Counted from the stretch's first letter, positions 43,792 through 53,367 are shown. The stretch is 64,000 nt of DNA from Pedobacter nyackensis (GCF_900176505.1 NZ_FWYB01000002.1:273237-337236); one strand, 5' to 3'. Program-made: numbers and translations. The notes: generated from the letters alone by a model not told the origin.

Positions 43792-44820
43792 ATGAACTAT
43801 AACGTAAAATTCAGCCAAAGCTATCTATTTTTTCTGTTTATATTAACTTTTCTTTCCTGCAAGCAAGGGACCAAACCTGATGTAAGCAACATAAAACTAG
43901 ACGTAAAAATTGAACGTTTTGACCAGGAGCTGTATAACAGCAAATCCAAAGACCTTAAACAAACGGATGTTCTGCTTCAAAAAAAATACGGTGCATTTTA
44001 CGACGATTATGTACATCGTATGGTGGGCAACTATAGTTACAGCAATGAAGAAATATTAGCTACCTTATTTAAAGACAAGGCCTTCTACGACCTAAACAAA
44101 GAGGTGGACAGTGTTTTTCCTAACCTCACACCTGTGGAGACAGACCTCACACAAACTTTTAAATACATTAAACATTATTACCCTAATGCCAGGGTTCCTC
44201 AGTTTATTGCTTTTATGTCGGGATTTTCCGTACAAACGCCTATTGGCGATCAGTATATGGGCATAGGTTTAGACATGTTTTTAGGGAAAAACAGCCAATT
44301 TTACCGGGCAATTGTTGAAAGCGTTCCGCTTTATTTGTCGCGACGCTTTACGCCACAATACATCGTTCCAAGGGTTACCGAAACTTATGCCCGGGAAGAG
44401 CTTTTTGCAGAGCGTGATGAAGACAGAACGCTACTGGCAAAAATGATACACAATGGAAAAATACTATATTTTATGGACCAGGTTTTGGCCGATGAAGTGC
44501 CCGACTCTGTTAAAATTGGCTATACCACAAAACAGCTCGACTGGTGTAAAGCATTTGAAGGAGACATCTGGGCTTACTACTTACAAAGTAATCTCTTATT
44601 CGAAACAGACTATCAGAAAATACAGGTGCTATTAAGTGAAGGTCCATTTACACCCGGATTGGGAGAAAGAAATGAATCCGCACCAAAATTAGGTGTATGG
44701 ACAGGTTGGCAAATCGTGAAAAAATATATGCAGGAAAATAAGAACATCACTTTACAACAGCTAATGGCTGAAAAGGATGCTCAAAAAATACTACAGGCTT
44801 CTAAGTACAAACCAAAGTAA
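43792..44820 (+). CDS. gldB: Gliding motility lipoprotein GldB
   Basis: 342 residues from ATG at 43792; the upstream frame from 43732 starts with TTG inside the start region of the divergent gene and is rejected. The lipobox is LTFLSC with Cys at about residue 22. The mature region includes 'IKLDVKIERFDQELY', 'FIAFMSGFSVQTPI' and 'IGLDMFLG', and 'GWQIVKKYMQ' near the end, all typical of GldB. GldB is needed for gliding in Flavobacterium and appears linked to type IX secretion, although its biochemical role is unclear. Its end overlaps the convergent comB by 20 bp. A TATCTTTG box at 43778-43785 lies so close to the ATG that a leaderless message is possible. Confidence 0.85.
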   Translation: MNYNVKFSQSYLFFLFILTFLSCKQGTKPDVSNIKLDVKIERFDQELYNSKSKDLKQTDVLLQKKYGAFYDDYVHRMVGNYSYSNEEILATLFKDKAFYDLNKEVDSVFPNLTPVETDLTQTFKYIKHYYPNARVPQFIAFMSGFSVQTPIGDQYMGIGLDMFLGKNSQFYRAIVESVPLYLSRRFTPQYIVPRVTETYAREELFAERDEDRTLLAKMIHNGKILYFMDQVLADEVPDSVKIGYTTKQLDWCKAFEGDIWAYYLQSNLLFETDYQKIQVLLSEGPFTPGLGERNESAPKLGVWTGWQIVKKYMQENKNITLQQLMAEKDAQKILQASKYKPK

Positions 44821-45532
44821 GCGGAACCAATTCCTCTCCTACCAGCACAGGTATCGCCTCACAAATATCCAGCTGCAGACAGAACTTTACATCTTCTTCG
44901 ATGTTCAGTTCGGCCAAACGATGGCTATGTGAAGATTTATGCAGGTAACTTCTCAGATCGTCTTTAGCCAGTAAATAGATATCTTCGGCAGCAACGCATG
45001 AATCACAAAAATGCGTAAAATCTTTGCGGAGTTCGTTTACAACCGCACCGGCAAACAGGGTATCTTCCAGATTGAATTTATCTTTCCATCCGGCACAAAG
45101 CAACAAAACATCACGTTTCTGCATCCTAAGCCAGTTACAAAGTGCCTTTAAATTCAGAAATGAACCGATAACTACCTGAGCAGCCTGAGCGTTAGCCATG
45201 TGCAGCGCCTTGGTTCCGTTTGTCGTCGTTAATACGATTGTCCTTCCTTTTACCTTCTCCCTGCTATAGGAAAATGGAGAGTTGCCAAAGTCATAGCCTT
45301 CAACAACTTCTCCATTTCGCTCTGCTGCAAGCAAAAACCCTTTATCTGCATAGTTCAAACAATCTTCTACCTGGGAAACAGGAATAATCGCATTTGCACC
45401 ATTATCAATGCCATACACCATAGACGATGTTGCCCTTAATATGTCAATAACAACTACAACACTTTCTTTAGTGTCGTACAGATTTAATAATGCGGGCGTT
45501 AAACAAACTTCTATGCTTTTTTTATTTTGCAT
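44801..45532 (-). CDS. comB: 2-phosphosulfolactate phosphatase (ComB family)
   Basis: 243 residues. The family marks 'VVVIDILRATSSM', 'GYDFGNSPFSYS', 'LTTTNGTKALHMA' and 'LLCAGWKDKFNLEDTLFAGA' are all present. In methanogens ComB removes phosphate from 2-phosphosulfolactate during coenzyme M synthesis. In Bacteroidota, which lack coenzyme M synthesis as far as known, the substrate may be sulfolactate-linked or another phosphate ester. It starts 42 bp after gcvT and overlaps the convergent gldB end. Confidence 0.9.
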   Translation of the reverse strand: MQNKKSIEVCLTPALLNLYDTKESVVVVIDILRATSSMVYGIDNGANAIIPVSQVEDCLNYADKGFLLAAERNGEVVEGYDFGNSPFSYSREKVKGRTIVLTTTNGTKALHMANAQAAQVVIGSFLNLKALCNWLRMQKRDVLLLCAGWKDKFNLEDTLFAGAVVNELRKDFTHFCDSCVAAEDIYLLAKDDLRSYLHKSSHSHRLAELNIEEDVKFCLQLDICEAIPVLVGEELVPLTLVCT

Positions 45533-45574
45533 TGGTAGTCGATTGGTAATTTAGAGGAGGGTTTATGAATACTA

Positions 45575-46654
45575 TTATTTATAAAAAGGGAACTTAACTA
45601 CTTTAGCCCTGATTTTATTGTTACGGATATTGATGAAGATTTCAGTTCCTTCTTTGGCCAAAGCTTTATCAATATATCCCATACCAATTGCTTTTTGCAA
45701 TGATGGAGATTGCGTACCAGAAGTAACTTTACCAATCACATTTCCTTCAGCATCTACGATTTCATAATCATGACGAGGGATACCTCTGTCGATCATTTCA
45801 AATCCGATCAGCTTGCGTGGTACACCAGCTTCTTTTTCCGCTAATAAGGCCTCAGAATTGGTAAACACTTTAGAGAATTTAGTAATCCAGCCTAATCCTG
45901 CTGCTATAGGAGAAGTCGTATCATCAATGTCATTTCCATATAAACAGAAACCCATTTCCAAACGTAAGGTATCTCTTGCACCTAAACCAATTGGCTTAAT
46001 ATTGAAAGGTTTACCTGCTTCAAAAATAGCATCCCAGATTACATCAGCATGCTCATTGTCGAAATAAATTTCAAAACCACCAGCACCTGTATATCCTGTT
46101 GCAGAGATTACTACATTCTCAATATCTGCAAATGTACCTTTTACGAAATTGTAATATTCCATCGAAGCCAGATCAACCTCAGTTAAGCTCTGTAATGCTT
46201 CTGCTGCTTTAGGACCTTGAATGGCTAACAAAGAAGTTTTGTCAGATATATTGTGCATTTCTACACCTTTGGTATTGTATTTCTGGATCCAGTTCCAGTC
46301 TTTCTCTATGTTCGAGGCATTAACTACCAACATATAAGTTAACTCATCAATGCGGTAAACCAATAAATCATCCACAATACCACCATCTTCATTTGGCAGA
46401 CAGGAGTACTGAATTTTACCATCATATAATTTTGATGCGTCGTTGCTGGTTACACGTTGGATTAAATCCAAAGCATTTTCACCTTTTATGATGAACTCAC
46501 CCATGTGGCTAACATCAAAAACGCCCACGCTTGTTCTTACTGTAGCGTGTTCTGCGTTTATGCCTTCGTATTGTACGGGCATGTTGTATCCAGCGAAAGG
46601 AACCATTTTGGCGCCCAATGAAATGTGTTTATCGGTTAGTGCGGTATTCTTCAT
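45575..46654 (-). CDS. gcvT: Glycine cleavage system T protein (aminomethyltransferase)
   Basis: 359 residues. Marks include 'VSHMGEF' near the start, '[17 protein letters not shown]', '[11 protein letters not shown]' and '[14 protein letters not shown]'. GcvT passes the methylene group from aminomethyl-lipoyl-GcvH to tetrahydrofolate and releases ammonia. No gcvH or gcvP is in the window, as is common in this phylum where these genes are dispersed. A TANNTTTG box lies upstream, so it may begin its own transcript together with comB. Confidence 0.97.
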   Translation of the reverse strand: MKNTALTDKHISLGAKMVPFAGYNMPVQYEGINAEHATVRTSVGVFDVSHMGEFIIKGENALDLIQRVTSNDASKLYDGKIQYSCLPNEDGGIVDDLLVYRIDELTYMLVVNASNIEKDWNWIQKYNTKGVEMHNISDKTSLLAIQGPKAAEALQSLTEVDLASMEYYNFVKGTFADIENVVISATGYTGAGGFEIYFDNEHADVIWDAIFEAGKPFNIKPIGLGARDTLRLEMGFCLYGNDIDDTTSPIAAGLGWITKFSKVFTNSEALLAEKEAGVPRKLIGFEMIDRGIPRHDYEIVDAEGNVIGKVTSGTQSPSLQKAIGMGYIDKALAKEGTEIFINIRNNKIRAKVVKFPFYK

Positions 46655-46680
46655 ACGGTTTAATATTCTATAAAACGTGG

Positions 46681-46688
46681 CAAAGGTA
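46681..46688 (-). promoter_or_regulatory. Possible -7 promoter box of gcvT
   Basis: TACCTTTG on the minus strand fits TANNTTTG, 26 bp before the gcvT ATG, in the short gap behind the glycosyltransferase gene. No good -33 was identified. Confidence 0.45.
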
Positions 46689-46695
46689 TATAAAT

Positions 46696-47898
46696 TTAGG
46701 CACTAATTAATTTTTGATAGACTTTCAACATTCTTTCTGAAATAACATTGATATCGTGGTCTCTTTCTACTGTTTTCCGGGCGTTCCGGCCTATTTCGAG
46801 CCACTTTTTGGGGTTAGTGATGCATTGCAGAATTGACCTGTAAAATTCATCAGCAGTATTCGCAATCAATATATCTTTACCATGCTGGCATTTGATACCT
46901 TCGGCAGCCATGCTGGTCGCAATAATGCACTTGCTCATGGCCATCCCTTCGATAATCTTAACCCGCATCCCACTGCCTGATAACAATGGAACTATCATGA
47001 TAGATTTAGAATTTATAAACTCCACTGCATCAAACACCTCGCCTTCAACCACTACATTTTCTGAATCGTATTCAAAAAACTCACGCGGCATATTCTTTCC
47101 GGCAATGTAAAAGCGAAGCTCACTATTTAATTTTTCAATATCCGGCCATATTTCATCCAGGAACCACTCCAGCCCTTCTTTATTCGGCAGCCAGTCCATG
47201 GCACCAAGGTGAAACAGCGTAGGGAAACTGGTCTTGGCCGGATCCGTAATGTATTTTTCGAAATCGAGTGCTACAGGGAAAACCTCCATAGCCGTCTCGC
47301 AACCTAACCTTAGAATGCTTTGCCGATCGGGTTCACTGATGGCAAACACCTGATCAAAACGGTTGATCTGTTCCGTCTCATAATGCTTTAAACGCCGTGC
47401 TAAAAACTCCAGATATGTTCTTCTTGGAGTAAAACGCTCACGCAAGGCTAAACGCTCCCATACATCATACTCAATATTGTGTGCCCGGTAAATCACTTTC
47501 GCATTACTATTGGCCTTCACAATATCCAGATAAGGCACAACAAAAAGCCCTTCGAACTGTATGATGTCGAACTCCGTTTCTTTTAAAATATCCTCGAGCA
47601 AACGTCCTGCATCCTCATCAAAGTACCTGGAAACATTATACGATTGATTGGAAAAAACATTGAGCAGTGCACCCCATACGTTTACGTCAGTATCGAGGTT
47701 GAAGGAATGAAATTTTATACTGTCAAAAACAGAATCATAAATATCATCTACATCAACACTGTACTTTCTCGGATTGATACTGAACAAAGTAATATCTACC
47801 CCAAGCTTTAGCAGGCCTTTGATAGTATTGTAAACCACTATCGGATACCCACTATTGGGTGGAAACGGAACTCTGTTTGTCAGGATCAGTGTTTTCAC
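46696..47898 (-). CDS. GT4-type glycosyltransferase
   Basis: 400 residues beginning with GTG at 47898. The N-terminus '[14 protein letters not shown]' and the C-terminal '[34 protein letters not shown]' region with Glu-Gly-Met are those of GT4-fold transferases (donor-nucleotide binding). Likely cytoplasmic and involved in a cell-surface polysaccharide or glycolipid; donor and acceptor are unknown. It is 19 bp after rnhB on the same strand. No cluster of polysaccharide genes surrounds it, though a GT2 gene lies three genes away. Confidence 0.85.
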   Translation of the reverse strand: MKTLILTNRVPFPPNSGYPIVVYNTIKGLLKLGVDITLFSINPRKYSVDVDDIYDSVFDSIKFHSFNLDTDVNVWGALLNVFSNQSYNVSRYFDEDAGRLLEDILKETEFDIIQFEGLFVVPYLDIVKANSNAKVIYRAHNIEYDVWERLALRERFTPRRTYLEFLARRLKHYETEQINRFDQVFAISEPDRQSILRLGCETAMEVFPVALDFEKYITDPAKTSFPTLFHLGAMDWLPNKEGLEWFLDEIWPDIEKLNSELRFYIAGKNMPREFFEYDSENVVVEGEVFDAVEFINSKSIMIVPLLSGSGMRVKIIEGMAMSKCIIATSMAAEGIKCQHGKDILIANTADEFYRSILQCITNPKKWLEIGRNARKTVERDHDINVISERMLKVYQKLISA

Positions 47899-47917
47899 AA
47901 TTACGTGAAAATACTAA

Positions 47918-48529
47918 TTATCCTTCGATTTCGGAAAATAGATTAAGTTGTGGATCACTTATATTGAAAGTTTTACGGTGATATGGCGATAAACCATGCT
48001 CAATTGCCGCTGTCCGGTGAACGACTGTTGGATAGCCCTTATTCTGTTGCCACTGATAAAGAGGATATTCCCCCGATATCCGCGCCATAAATTCATCCCT
48101 GTGTGTCTTGGCCAATATGGAAGCGGCAGCGATATTTAAATATTTACCGTCCCCCTTAACAATACAGGCATGCGGAATATCCGCATACTTTTTAAAACGG
48201 TTACCATCAATACTCAGGTACTGAGGTTTAACATGTAGCTTTTCTATCGCCCGGTGCATGGCTAAAAAAGAAGCATTAAGGATATTAATTTTATCAATTT
48301 CGATGTTATCAACCTCAGCAACCGCCCATGCAATGGCCTCCTTCTCTATGATTACCCTCAGCTCATTTCGTTGCTGATGGTTCAATTGCTTCGAGTCGGT
48401 GAGTATGCCGGCAACAAAATCAGGCGGTAAAATTACGGCAGCGGCAAATACCGGTCCCGCTAAACAACCTCTACCCGCTTCATCACATCCGGCTTCTAAT
48501 AATTCTTGCTGATAACAGTTCAATAACAT
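47918..48529 (-). CDS. rnhB: Ribonuclease HII
   Basis: 203 residues. Catalytic residues fit Asp-Glu in '[13 protein letters not shown]' at about 14-27, Asp in 'SIDGNRF' and the family's '[15 protein letters not shown]'. It removes RNA from RNA-DNA hybrids, including single ribonucleotides in duplex DNA. A strong -7-type box lies just upstream, suggesting a transcript start here, with the glycosyltransferase downstream. Confidence 0.96.
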   Translation of the reverse strand: MLLNCYQQELLEAGCDEAGRGCLAGPVFAAAVILPPDFVAGILTDSKQLNHQQRNELRVIIEKEAIAWAVAEVDNIEIDKINILNASFLAMHRAIEKLHVKPQYLSIDGNRFKKYADIPHACIVKGDGKYLNIAAASILAKTHRDEFMARISGEYPLYQWQQNKGYPTVVHRTAAIEHGLSPYHRKTFNISDPQLNLFSEIEG

Positions 48530-48535
48530 ATTTTA

Positions 48536-48543
48536 CAAAGTTA
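48536..48543 (-). promoter_or_regulatory. Possible -7 promoter box of rnhB
   Basis: TAACTTTG on the minus strand is a full TANNTTTG match 6 bp before the rnhB ATG region. The very short distance implies a short or absent leader if it is used. Confidence 0.4.
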
Positions 48544-48556
48544 ATAAATTAGAAAG

Positions 48557-49648
48557 CTACACAGATATATTCTGTGACTTAACATCAAAAGCATCACGCA
48601 AGCCAATAGCCAGCAAATTAAATGCGTATACGGTCAGCATGATGGCCAGGCCCGGGAAAAGCGCCAAATAAGCGGCATCCATGATGATGTACCCATAATG
48701 TTCCTTAATCATGCTGCCCCAGCTCGGCATGGGCGGCTGTGCCCCAAAACCTAAAAAGCTCAATCCGGTTTCGAGCAAAATGGCAGAAGCGAAATTTGCC
48801 GATGCCACAACCAATATTGGTCCGGCGATATTGGGCAGAATGTGTTTGATGATCGTTCTTGAAGTAGAAAACCCCAGTGCCTTTGAAGCCTCCACAAATT
48901 CAACTTCCTTTAGGGCCATAACCTGCCCGCGAACCAAACGCGCCACATCAACCCAGGTAGACAAGCCCACTGCAATAAATATCTGCCAGAAGCCCTTACC
49001 GAGGGCAAAAGAAATAGCAATAACCAATAATAACGAAGGTAATGACCAGATCACATTCATGAACCAGCTGATGGCCGCATCGGTTTTCCCACCAAAATAA
49101 CCGGCAAGAGCACCCAGACAAACGCCGATAAATAAAGAGATCAGCACAGCCATGAGGCCTACCGATAACGATACGCGGATTCCTATAATCAACCGGCTCA
49201 ATAAATCACGACCGTAAGTATCAGTCCCCAACCAAAAGGTTTGTCGATACTGCTGATCAGACGATATGAAGGGGTATACCGACTCTTCAGCCTGTTCATC
49301 ATCACCAATGTATTCCCTTACATAAACCTTATTTCCCTCCGTACGATATGAAGTAATAGGAATACTTTTAAAATCAGATTCCTGACCGAAAAGCATGCGC
49401 TCCAGGAAATTTACCTTTTTAATATTATCCTTCTTGCTGATGATTAAAAAATCGAAAGTTCTGCCCGGTTTCTTATTGCTCAGTTGCAGGTGCATGGTAT
49501 TGGCATAAGGGGTTTTATCGGGCGTAATCAAATAACCCAGAATCCCCATGATACTCATTAGCAAAATGAACAGCAGTCCCCCGAAAGCCATTTTATTTTT
49601 CTTAAAACGCTTCCAAATCTTGCCTGAAGGACTGTCGTGTTGCTCCAT
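48557..49648 (-). CDS. DppC/OppC-type ABC transporter permease
   Basis: 363 residues. After the first membrane helix there is a long soluble insert (about 45-140), then 'FWLGTDTYGRDLLSRLIIGIRVSL' and five helices with the EAA loop 'EASKALGFSTSRTIIKHILPNI'. These mark the peptide/nickel permease group. No partner permease (DppB), ATPase or binding protein is next to it, so it must pair with parts encoded elsewhere. Its start codon shares one base with the stop of the upstream GT2 gene (TAATG), indicating coupled translation. Confidence 0.88.
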   Translation of the reverse strand: MEQHDSPSGKIWKRFKKNKMAFGGLLFILLMSIMGILGYLITPDKTPYANTMHLQLSNKKPGRTFDFLIISKKDNIKKVNFLERMLFGQESDFKSIPITSYRTEGNKVYVREYIGDDEQAEESVYPFISSDQQYRQTFWLGTDTYGRDLLSRLIIGIRVSLSVGLMAVLISLFIGVCLGALAGYFGGKTDAAISWFMNVIWSLPSLLLVIAISFALGKGFWQIFIAVGLSTWVDVARLVRGQVMALKEVEFVEASKALGFSTSRTIIKHILPNIAGPILVVASANFASAILLETGLSFLGFGAQPPMPSWGSMIKEHYGYIIMDAAYLALFPGLAIMLTVYAFNLLAIGLRDAFDVKSQNISV

Positions 49649-50805
49649 TATTTTACCATTCTGTCTTTCCAGTTATACTTCCCACTATTCCCAGCGATAC
49701 CAATGTATACGATATACAAGATATGCATCACATTTAAAACCGGCAACATCACCAGCAGATTCTTTCTCCTGGCAAATGAAGTTACATCGTACAAAAAGGC
49801 AAATTCAACAATCATTTTAGCCAGTAACTGAACCAGGGCCAACTTAAAATAAAACCCGATAAATAAACCCAGACCAACATTGACCAGGATACTCAGGTTA
49901 AACAACCAGACGCATACGCCCAATACAATGATCGATTTATTCTTATACCTGGTACTTTTAGAAGCCCAGCGTTTCCTTTGCTGAATGAATTCCTTTAAAG
50001 TCGCTTTAGGATGGGTATAAACCACCGCATCTTCGTTCTTCAAAAAACCGATATTTCCTTCATATCGTGCTGCCATTTTATGCAACAGCAGTTCGTCATC
50101 ACCAGAAGCCAGGTCGTCAATCCCTTTAAAACCGTCAACCTCATAAAATGCGTCGCGCTCGTAAGCCAGGTTAGCACCATTACAGGTAGAAGGCTTTTTA
50201 TTACCTATCGTTGAAGCGCCAAGGCCTATTAAATATAAAAACTCAAGGGTTTGTGCCCGCTCAAAAAAACTCTTCTCCTCAAAATAACTAACCGGAGAAG
50301 AAATCATCTTATATTTTTTCTCTTCGTAAAAGCTGACAATGGTTTTAAGCCAGTTGGGCCCCATCCGGCAATCAGCATCAGTAGTAATAATCAAAGATCC
50401 ACCAGCCCCGGCGATTGCGGTTTGTATCGCCTTTTTTTTATATGAATTGAGTGCCCGATCCTCATTCAACTTAATCAGCTTTACCCCTCTTGATGAATAG
50501 GAGCCGATAATTTCTGCAGTCTGATCAGTAGAGTGGTCGTCGATAAAGATGATTTCCGTTAACTGCTTGTCGTAATGCTGAGCCAGCAGGTCTTCTATGG
50601 TTTTGGAGATATTTTCTGCCTCATTACGTGCGGCAACCAGGATAGAGACTTTAGTCGTTAACACCGCATCCTTCGGTTTAAAAAACACCAGTTTATGCCA
50701 GCCCCTGATAAAGCCAATCACAACCACTACATACAATACCGTTAAAAAAGATGAGGTATAACTAATTACGCTGAGTACTTCCAAAAAAATTAAGTTTAAA
50801 CACAA
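49648..50805 (-). CDS. GT2-type membrane glycosyltransferase
   Basis: 385 residues with one N-terminal and two or three C-terminal membrane helices. The GT2 core shows 'VSILVAARNEAENI', 'IIFIDDHSTDQT', 'TTDADCRMGPNWL' and 'QQRKRWASKSTRYK' (QxxRW). This fits processive or lipid-linked sugar transferases. The start is uncertain: no ATG is near, and TTG at 50805 or 50784 both overlap the end of the upstream gene (44 or 23 bp). The product is probably envelope glycan or glycolipid, with the flippase-like gene just upstream. Confidence 0.87.
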   Translation of the reverse strand: MCLNLIFLEVLSVISYTSSFLTVLYVVVVIGFIRGWHKLVFFKPKDAVLTTKVSILVAARNEAENISKTIEDLLAQHYDKQLTEIIFIDDHSTDQTAEIIGSYSSRGVKLIKLNEDRALNSYKKKAIQTAIAGAGGSLIITTDADCRMGPNWLKTIVSFYEEKKYKMISSPVSYFEEKSFFERAQTLEFLYLIGLGASTIGNKKPSTCNGANLAYERDAFYEVDGFKGIDDLASGDDELLLHKMAARYEGNIGFLKNEDAVVYTHPKATLKEFIQQRKRWASKSTRYKNKSIIVLGVCVWLFNLSILVNVGLGLFIGFYFKLALVQLLAKMIVEFAFLYDVTSFARRKNLLVMLPVLNVMHILYIVYIGIAGNSGKYNWKDRMVK

Positions 50806-51763
50806 AATAAGAGCCTAATATAGCAGGAATTATAATATTTATGAGCCAAATACTTGCTGTACATGCTATAACGGCTACATCATGGCTGGTTACAAAACTA
50901 AAAAAATAAGAGGCAGTAACGCTCCTTACCCCAATATCAAAAAGATCGAGAGAAGGCAAGGTCGACTGCACAAAGAACAATATACTCACCATCATTAAAA
51001 TATCCAGGTAATGAATCTCAGGGATCAACCAAAAGAAGAGGATAAAATACTGTGAGCTGAACACCACATAGCGACCCAGACAAAACAGCAGGATATTTAA
51101 AAGCTCCTTTTTGCTGTACCGGGCCAAAATGCTGTAGAATTTCTTGTACTTACGGGTAAAGCGCATGGAAAGCAAAATGCCGTTAAGCCAGCGGATATTA
51201 AAGTAAAAGATAATAAAGAAGACGCAGAACATGGCCGACAAAGCAAACAATGCGTAAAGGACGCGGTAATCCATAGGCACGAAGCGATAAATAAATATAC
51301 TTACTGCTATGGCGCCAAAAACATTGGTGAGTACCATCTGACCAATATTCCCGACAGCCATGGCTACTACGCCAATGATCCTGCGCTTGGGCGACAGGAA
51401 AAACACCCTTCCTCCGTATTCACCAATACGGTTAGGCGTAAATACAGCCCAGGTTAAACCACAAAAAACAGATTCAATGGCTCTCCACAAACTAATCCGC
51501 TCCACCCGGGCAATTAATCTTTTCCACTTCAACGCTTCAAGTCCCCAGTTGAGCAGCATCAGCAAACAAACCGTACCCATTACCAGAATAATCTGCTGCT
51601 GAGGAACCTTTTCCAAAAGCTGCTTAAATACAGTTAAATTCTCATTGGAAGATAGTTTCCTGTATACAAACCAAAATGCAACGACTACAATTGCGGTTTT
51701 AAGAATATATGATAGTACCTTTTTATAATTGGATGTCAACTTTTTTACTTTTACTCTCTGCAA
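50762..51763 (-). CDS. Lysylphosphatidylglycerol synthase/flippase-like membrane protein (UPF0104)
   Basis: 333 residues with about eight membrane helices and the pattern of the LPG-synthase TM region family ('FCGLTWAVFTPNRIGEYGGRVFFL', 'SILFFVQSTLPSLDLFDIGVRSV'). The soluble aminoacyl-transferase domain of MprF is absent, so a transport role is more likely than lipid aminoacylation. No ATG fits: the start is TTG at 51763 or 51739. It lies divergent from ruvC with at most 43 bp between starts and overlaps the following GT2 gene. Confidence 0.82.
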   Translation of the reverse strand: MQRVKVKKLTSNYKKVLSYILKTAIVVVAFWFVYRKLSSNENLTVFKQLLEKVPQQQIILVMGTVCLLMLLNWGLEALKWKRLIARVERISLWRAIESVFCGLTWAVFTPNRIGEYGGRVFFLSPKRRIIGVVAMAVGNIGQMVLTNVFGAIAVSIFIYRFVPMDYRVLYALFALSAMFCVFFIIFYFNIRWLNGILLSMRFTRKYKKFYSILARYSKKELLNILLFCLGRYVVFSSQYFILFFWLIPEIHYLDILMMVSILFFVQSTLPSLDLFDIGVRSVTASYFFSFVTSHDVAVIACTASIWLINIIIPAILGSYFVFKLNFFGSTQRN

Positions 51764-51782
51764 ATATGCTTAATATTGTTCT

Positions 51783-52346
51783 ATGTTGGCTGAAAAAAAG
51801 GAAAGGGTGATTATGGGTATAGATCCGGGTACCGCCATTATGGGGTACGGGGTTATACTGGAGAAAGGAAGTAAAATTGAATTGATCACCATGGGGGTTG
51901 TCCGCATGGACCATCTGGACGATCATTTTTTAAAGCTACAACGCATATTCGAAAAGACTATACATCTACTCGACGAATATAAACCGGATACAGTAGCGCT
52001 TGAAGCGCCATTTTATGGAAAAAATATACAGGTGATGCTAAAACTTGGCCGTGCTCAGGGGATTGCAATGGCGGCCGCGCTGTCGCGAAATATTCCCATC
52101 AATGAATATGCACCAAGAAAGATCAAACAATCCATCACAGGCAATGGAAGCGCCGGAAAAGAGCAGGTTGCCGCTATGCTGCAAAGGTTATTGAATTTTA
52201 AGGAAACACCGGAATTTTTAGATGCTACGGATGGACTTGCAGTGGCCGTATGCCATTCCTTTCAGAAAATATCAACTGGTGGTAAAGGGAAAACCTACTC
52301 TGGTTGGGAATCCTTTGTTACTGATAACAAAAAACGAGTTAAATAA
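51783..52346 (+). CDS. ruvC: Crossover junction endodeoxyribonuclease RuvC
   Basis: 187 residues. The acidic active site is present: Asp in 'GIDPGTAIMGYG', Glu in 'ALEAPFYGKN' and Asp pair in 'DATDGLAVAVCH'. RuvC cuts Holliday junctions as a dimer during recombination repair, with RuvAB. The start ATG is about 20 bp from the divergent flippase-like gene's start. A long inverted repeat follows its stop. Confidence 0.96.
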   Translation: MLAEKKERVIMGIDPGTAIMGYGVILEKGSKIELITMGVVRMDHLDDHFLKLQRIFEKTIHLLDEYKPDTVALEAPFYGKNIQVMLKLGRAQGIAMAAALSRNIPINEYAPRKIKQSITGNGSAGKEQVAAMLQRLLNFKETPEFLDATDGLAVAVCHSFQKISTGGKGKTYSGWESFVTDNKKRVK

Positions 52347-52363
52347 AATCTGGAATTCTATAA

Positions 52364-52411
52364 ATCGGTTTACGCCAAAACTCTTTGTTAAAAGCATCAA
52401 CGTAAACCGAT
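52364..52411. repeat. 11-bp perfect inverted repeat between convergent genes
   Basis: ATCGGTTTACG at 52364-52374 and its exact complement CGTAAACCGAT at 52401-52411 flank 26 bases. It lies between the stops of ruvC and the DUF4349 gene. No T run follows on plus, so it may be a weak bidirectional terminator or a binding site; the function is unknown. Confidence 0.55.
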
Positions 52412-52419
52412 CATCATTC

Positions 52420-53283
52420 CTAGGAGCTCAACTGAGCCTTTCTCTGTTTCCTATAATACCGGAAAGCGAAATACCCAACTGCGATCAGTAAAAGTATCGA
52501 CCAGATGTTTAAAAGGAATAAGATAAATTCTTTAAAGATAAACCAGCCACTCTGCAGATTGATAACTACACGTTGAAAAAAGGGCGGGCGGTAATCAGAA
52601 AGGTTATCATTTCCAACTACAATTTGTTTTACGGTATGGTCCTGATAGAAGTTCAGTGTAACGTCGCTATATTGAACCCTGCTGTCTATGGACATATTTT
52701 TCATTTTCTGATCTACATATTCATCTTTCAGCGCCAGGCTTTTACTCACATCCTTCGAAGCTATGACTTCCTTCTTTTTACCGGCTTTCTTTTCTATTAA
52801 AGCTACGGCTTCGGCCCTGTTGATACTCTTTAATTCGCTGGTAAGGTAACTCAGGCTCTGATCATCGAACTTCAGCGATTGCTGGTCTACAAAAACGGCC
52901 ATTCTTGCTACCTGATTTGTAAAATCGTCCAACCTTTCCGAAGGAACTCGGGCTACAATCACCCCTTCTGTGCGATAAGCTGTAAGTTCAAGCAGCGAAT
53001 CTGTACTATACTTAACCTTTTCTGTGTTCTGGATATTGCTATTGATAGAAACTTCCCCTATGGCGCCCCCTTCTGCTTTTAATAGGACTGAAATTTTTTC
53101 TTTGGTACTTTGAACGTCCTTAACCCTAAACTTCATATCTGCCGTCTTGATGATCTTGGATTCCATTATGGTATCTCCATTTTCAATTTTTTCGAGAAGC
53201 TCTGCTGAAGACCCTGTATGCTCGCCTTTGTTGCAGCCGAAAGCCGCTATTGTGAATACACAATAGATTAAATATTTTTTCAT
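52420..53283 (-). CDS. DUF4349 lipoprotein
   Basis: 287 residues. A lipobox (AAFGC, Cys at about 17) is followed by a soluble region with a 'KTADMKFRVKDVQSTKEKI' start and a coiled-coil-like middle (about 145-205), and one C-terminal membrane helix ('FILFLLNIWSILLLIAVGYFAF') with a basic tail. This is the DUF4349 layout. The function of the family is unknown. A C-terminal helix plus lipid anchor suggests two membrane contacts. It is single and convergent with ruvC. Confidence 0.85.
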   Translation of the reverse strand: MKKYLIYCVFTIAAFGCNKGEHTGSSAELLEKIENGDTIMESKIIKTADMKFRVKDVQSTKEKISVLLKAEGGAIGEVSINSNIQNTEKVKYSTDSLLELTAYRTEGVIVARVPSERLDDFTNQVARMAVFVDQQSLKFDDQSLSYLTSELKSINRAEAVALIEKKAGKKKEVIASKDVSKSLALKDEYVDQKMKNMSIDSRVQYSDVTLNFYQDHTVKQIVVGNDNLSDYRPPFFQRVVINLQSGWFIFKEFILFLLNIWSILLLIAVGYFAFRYYRKQRKAQLSS

Positions 53284-53367
53284 AGTATTAAAGGTTGTAA
53301 GTTTTACTATTAATACCAGAGATGAGAATAAGTAACCTTCTAATATTTTCGATAACAGAAATATTAC

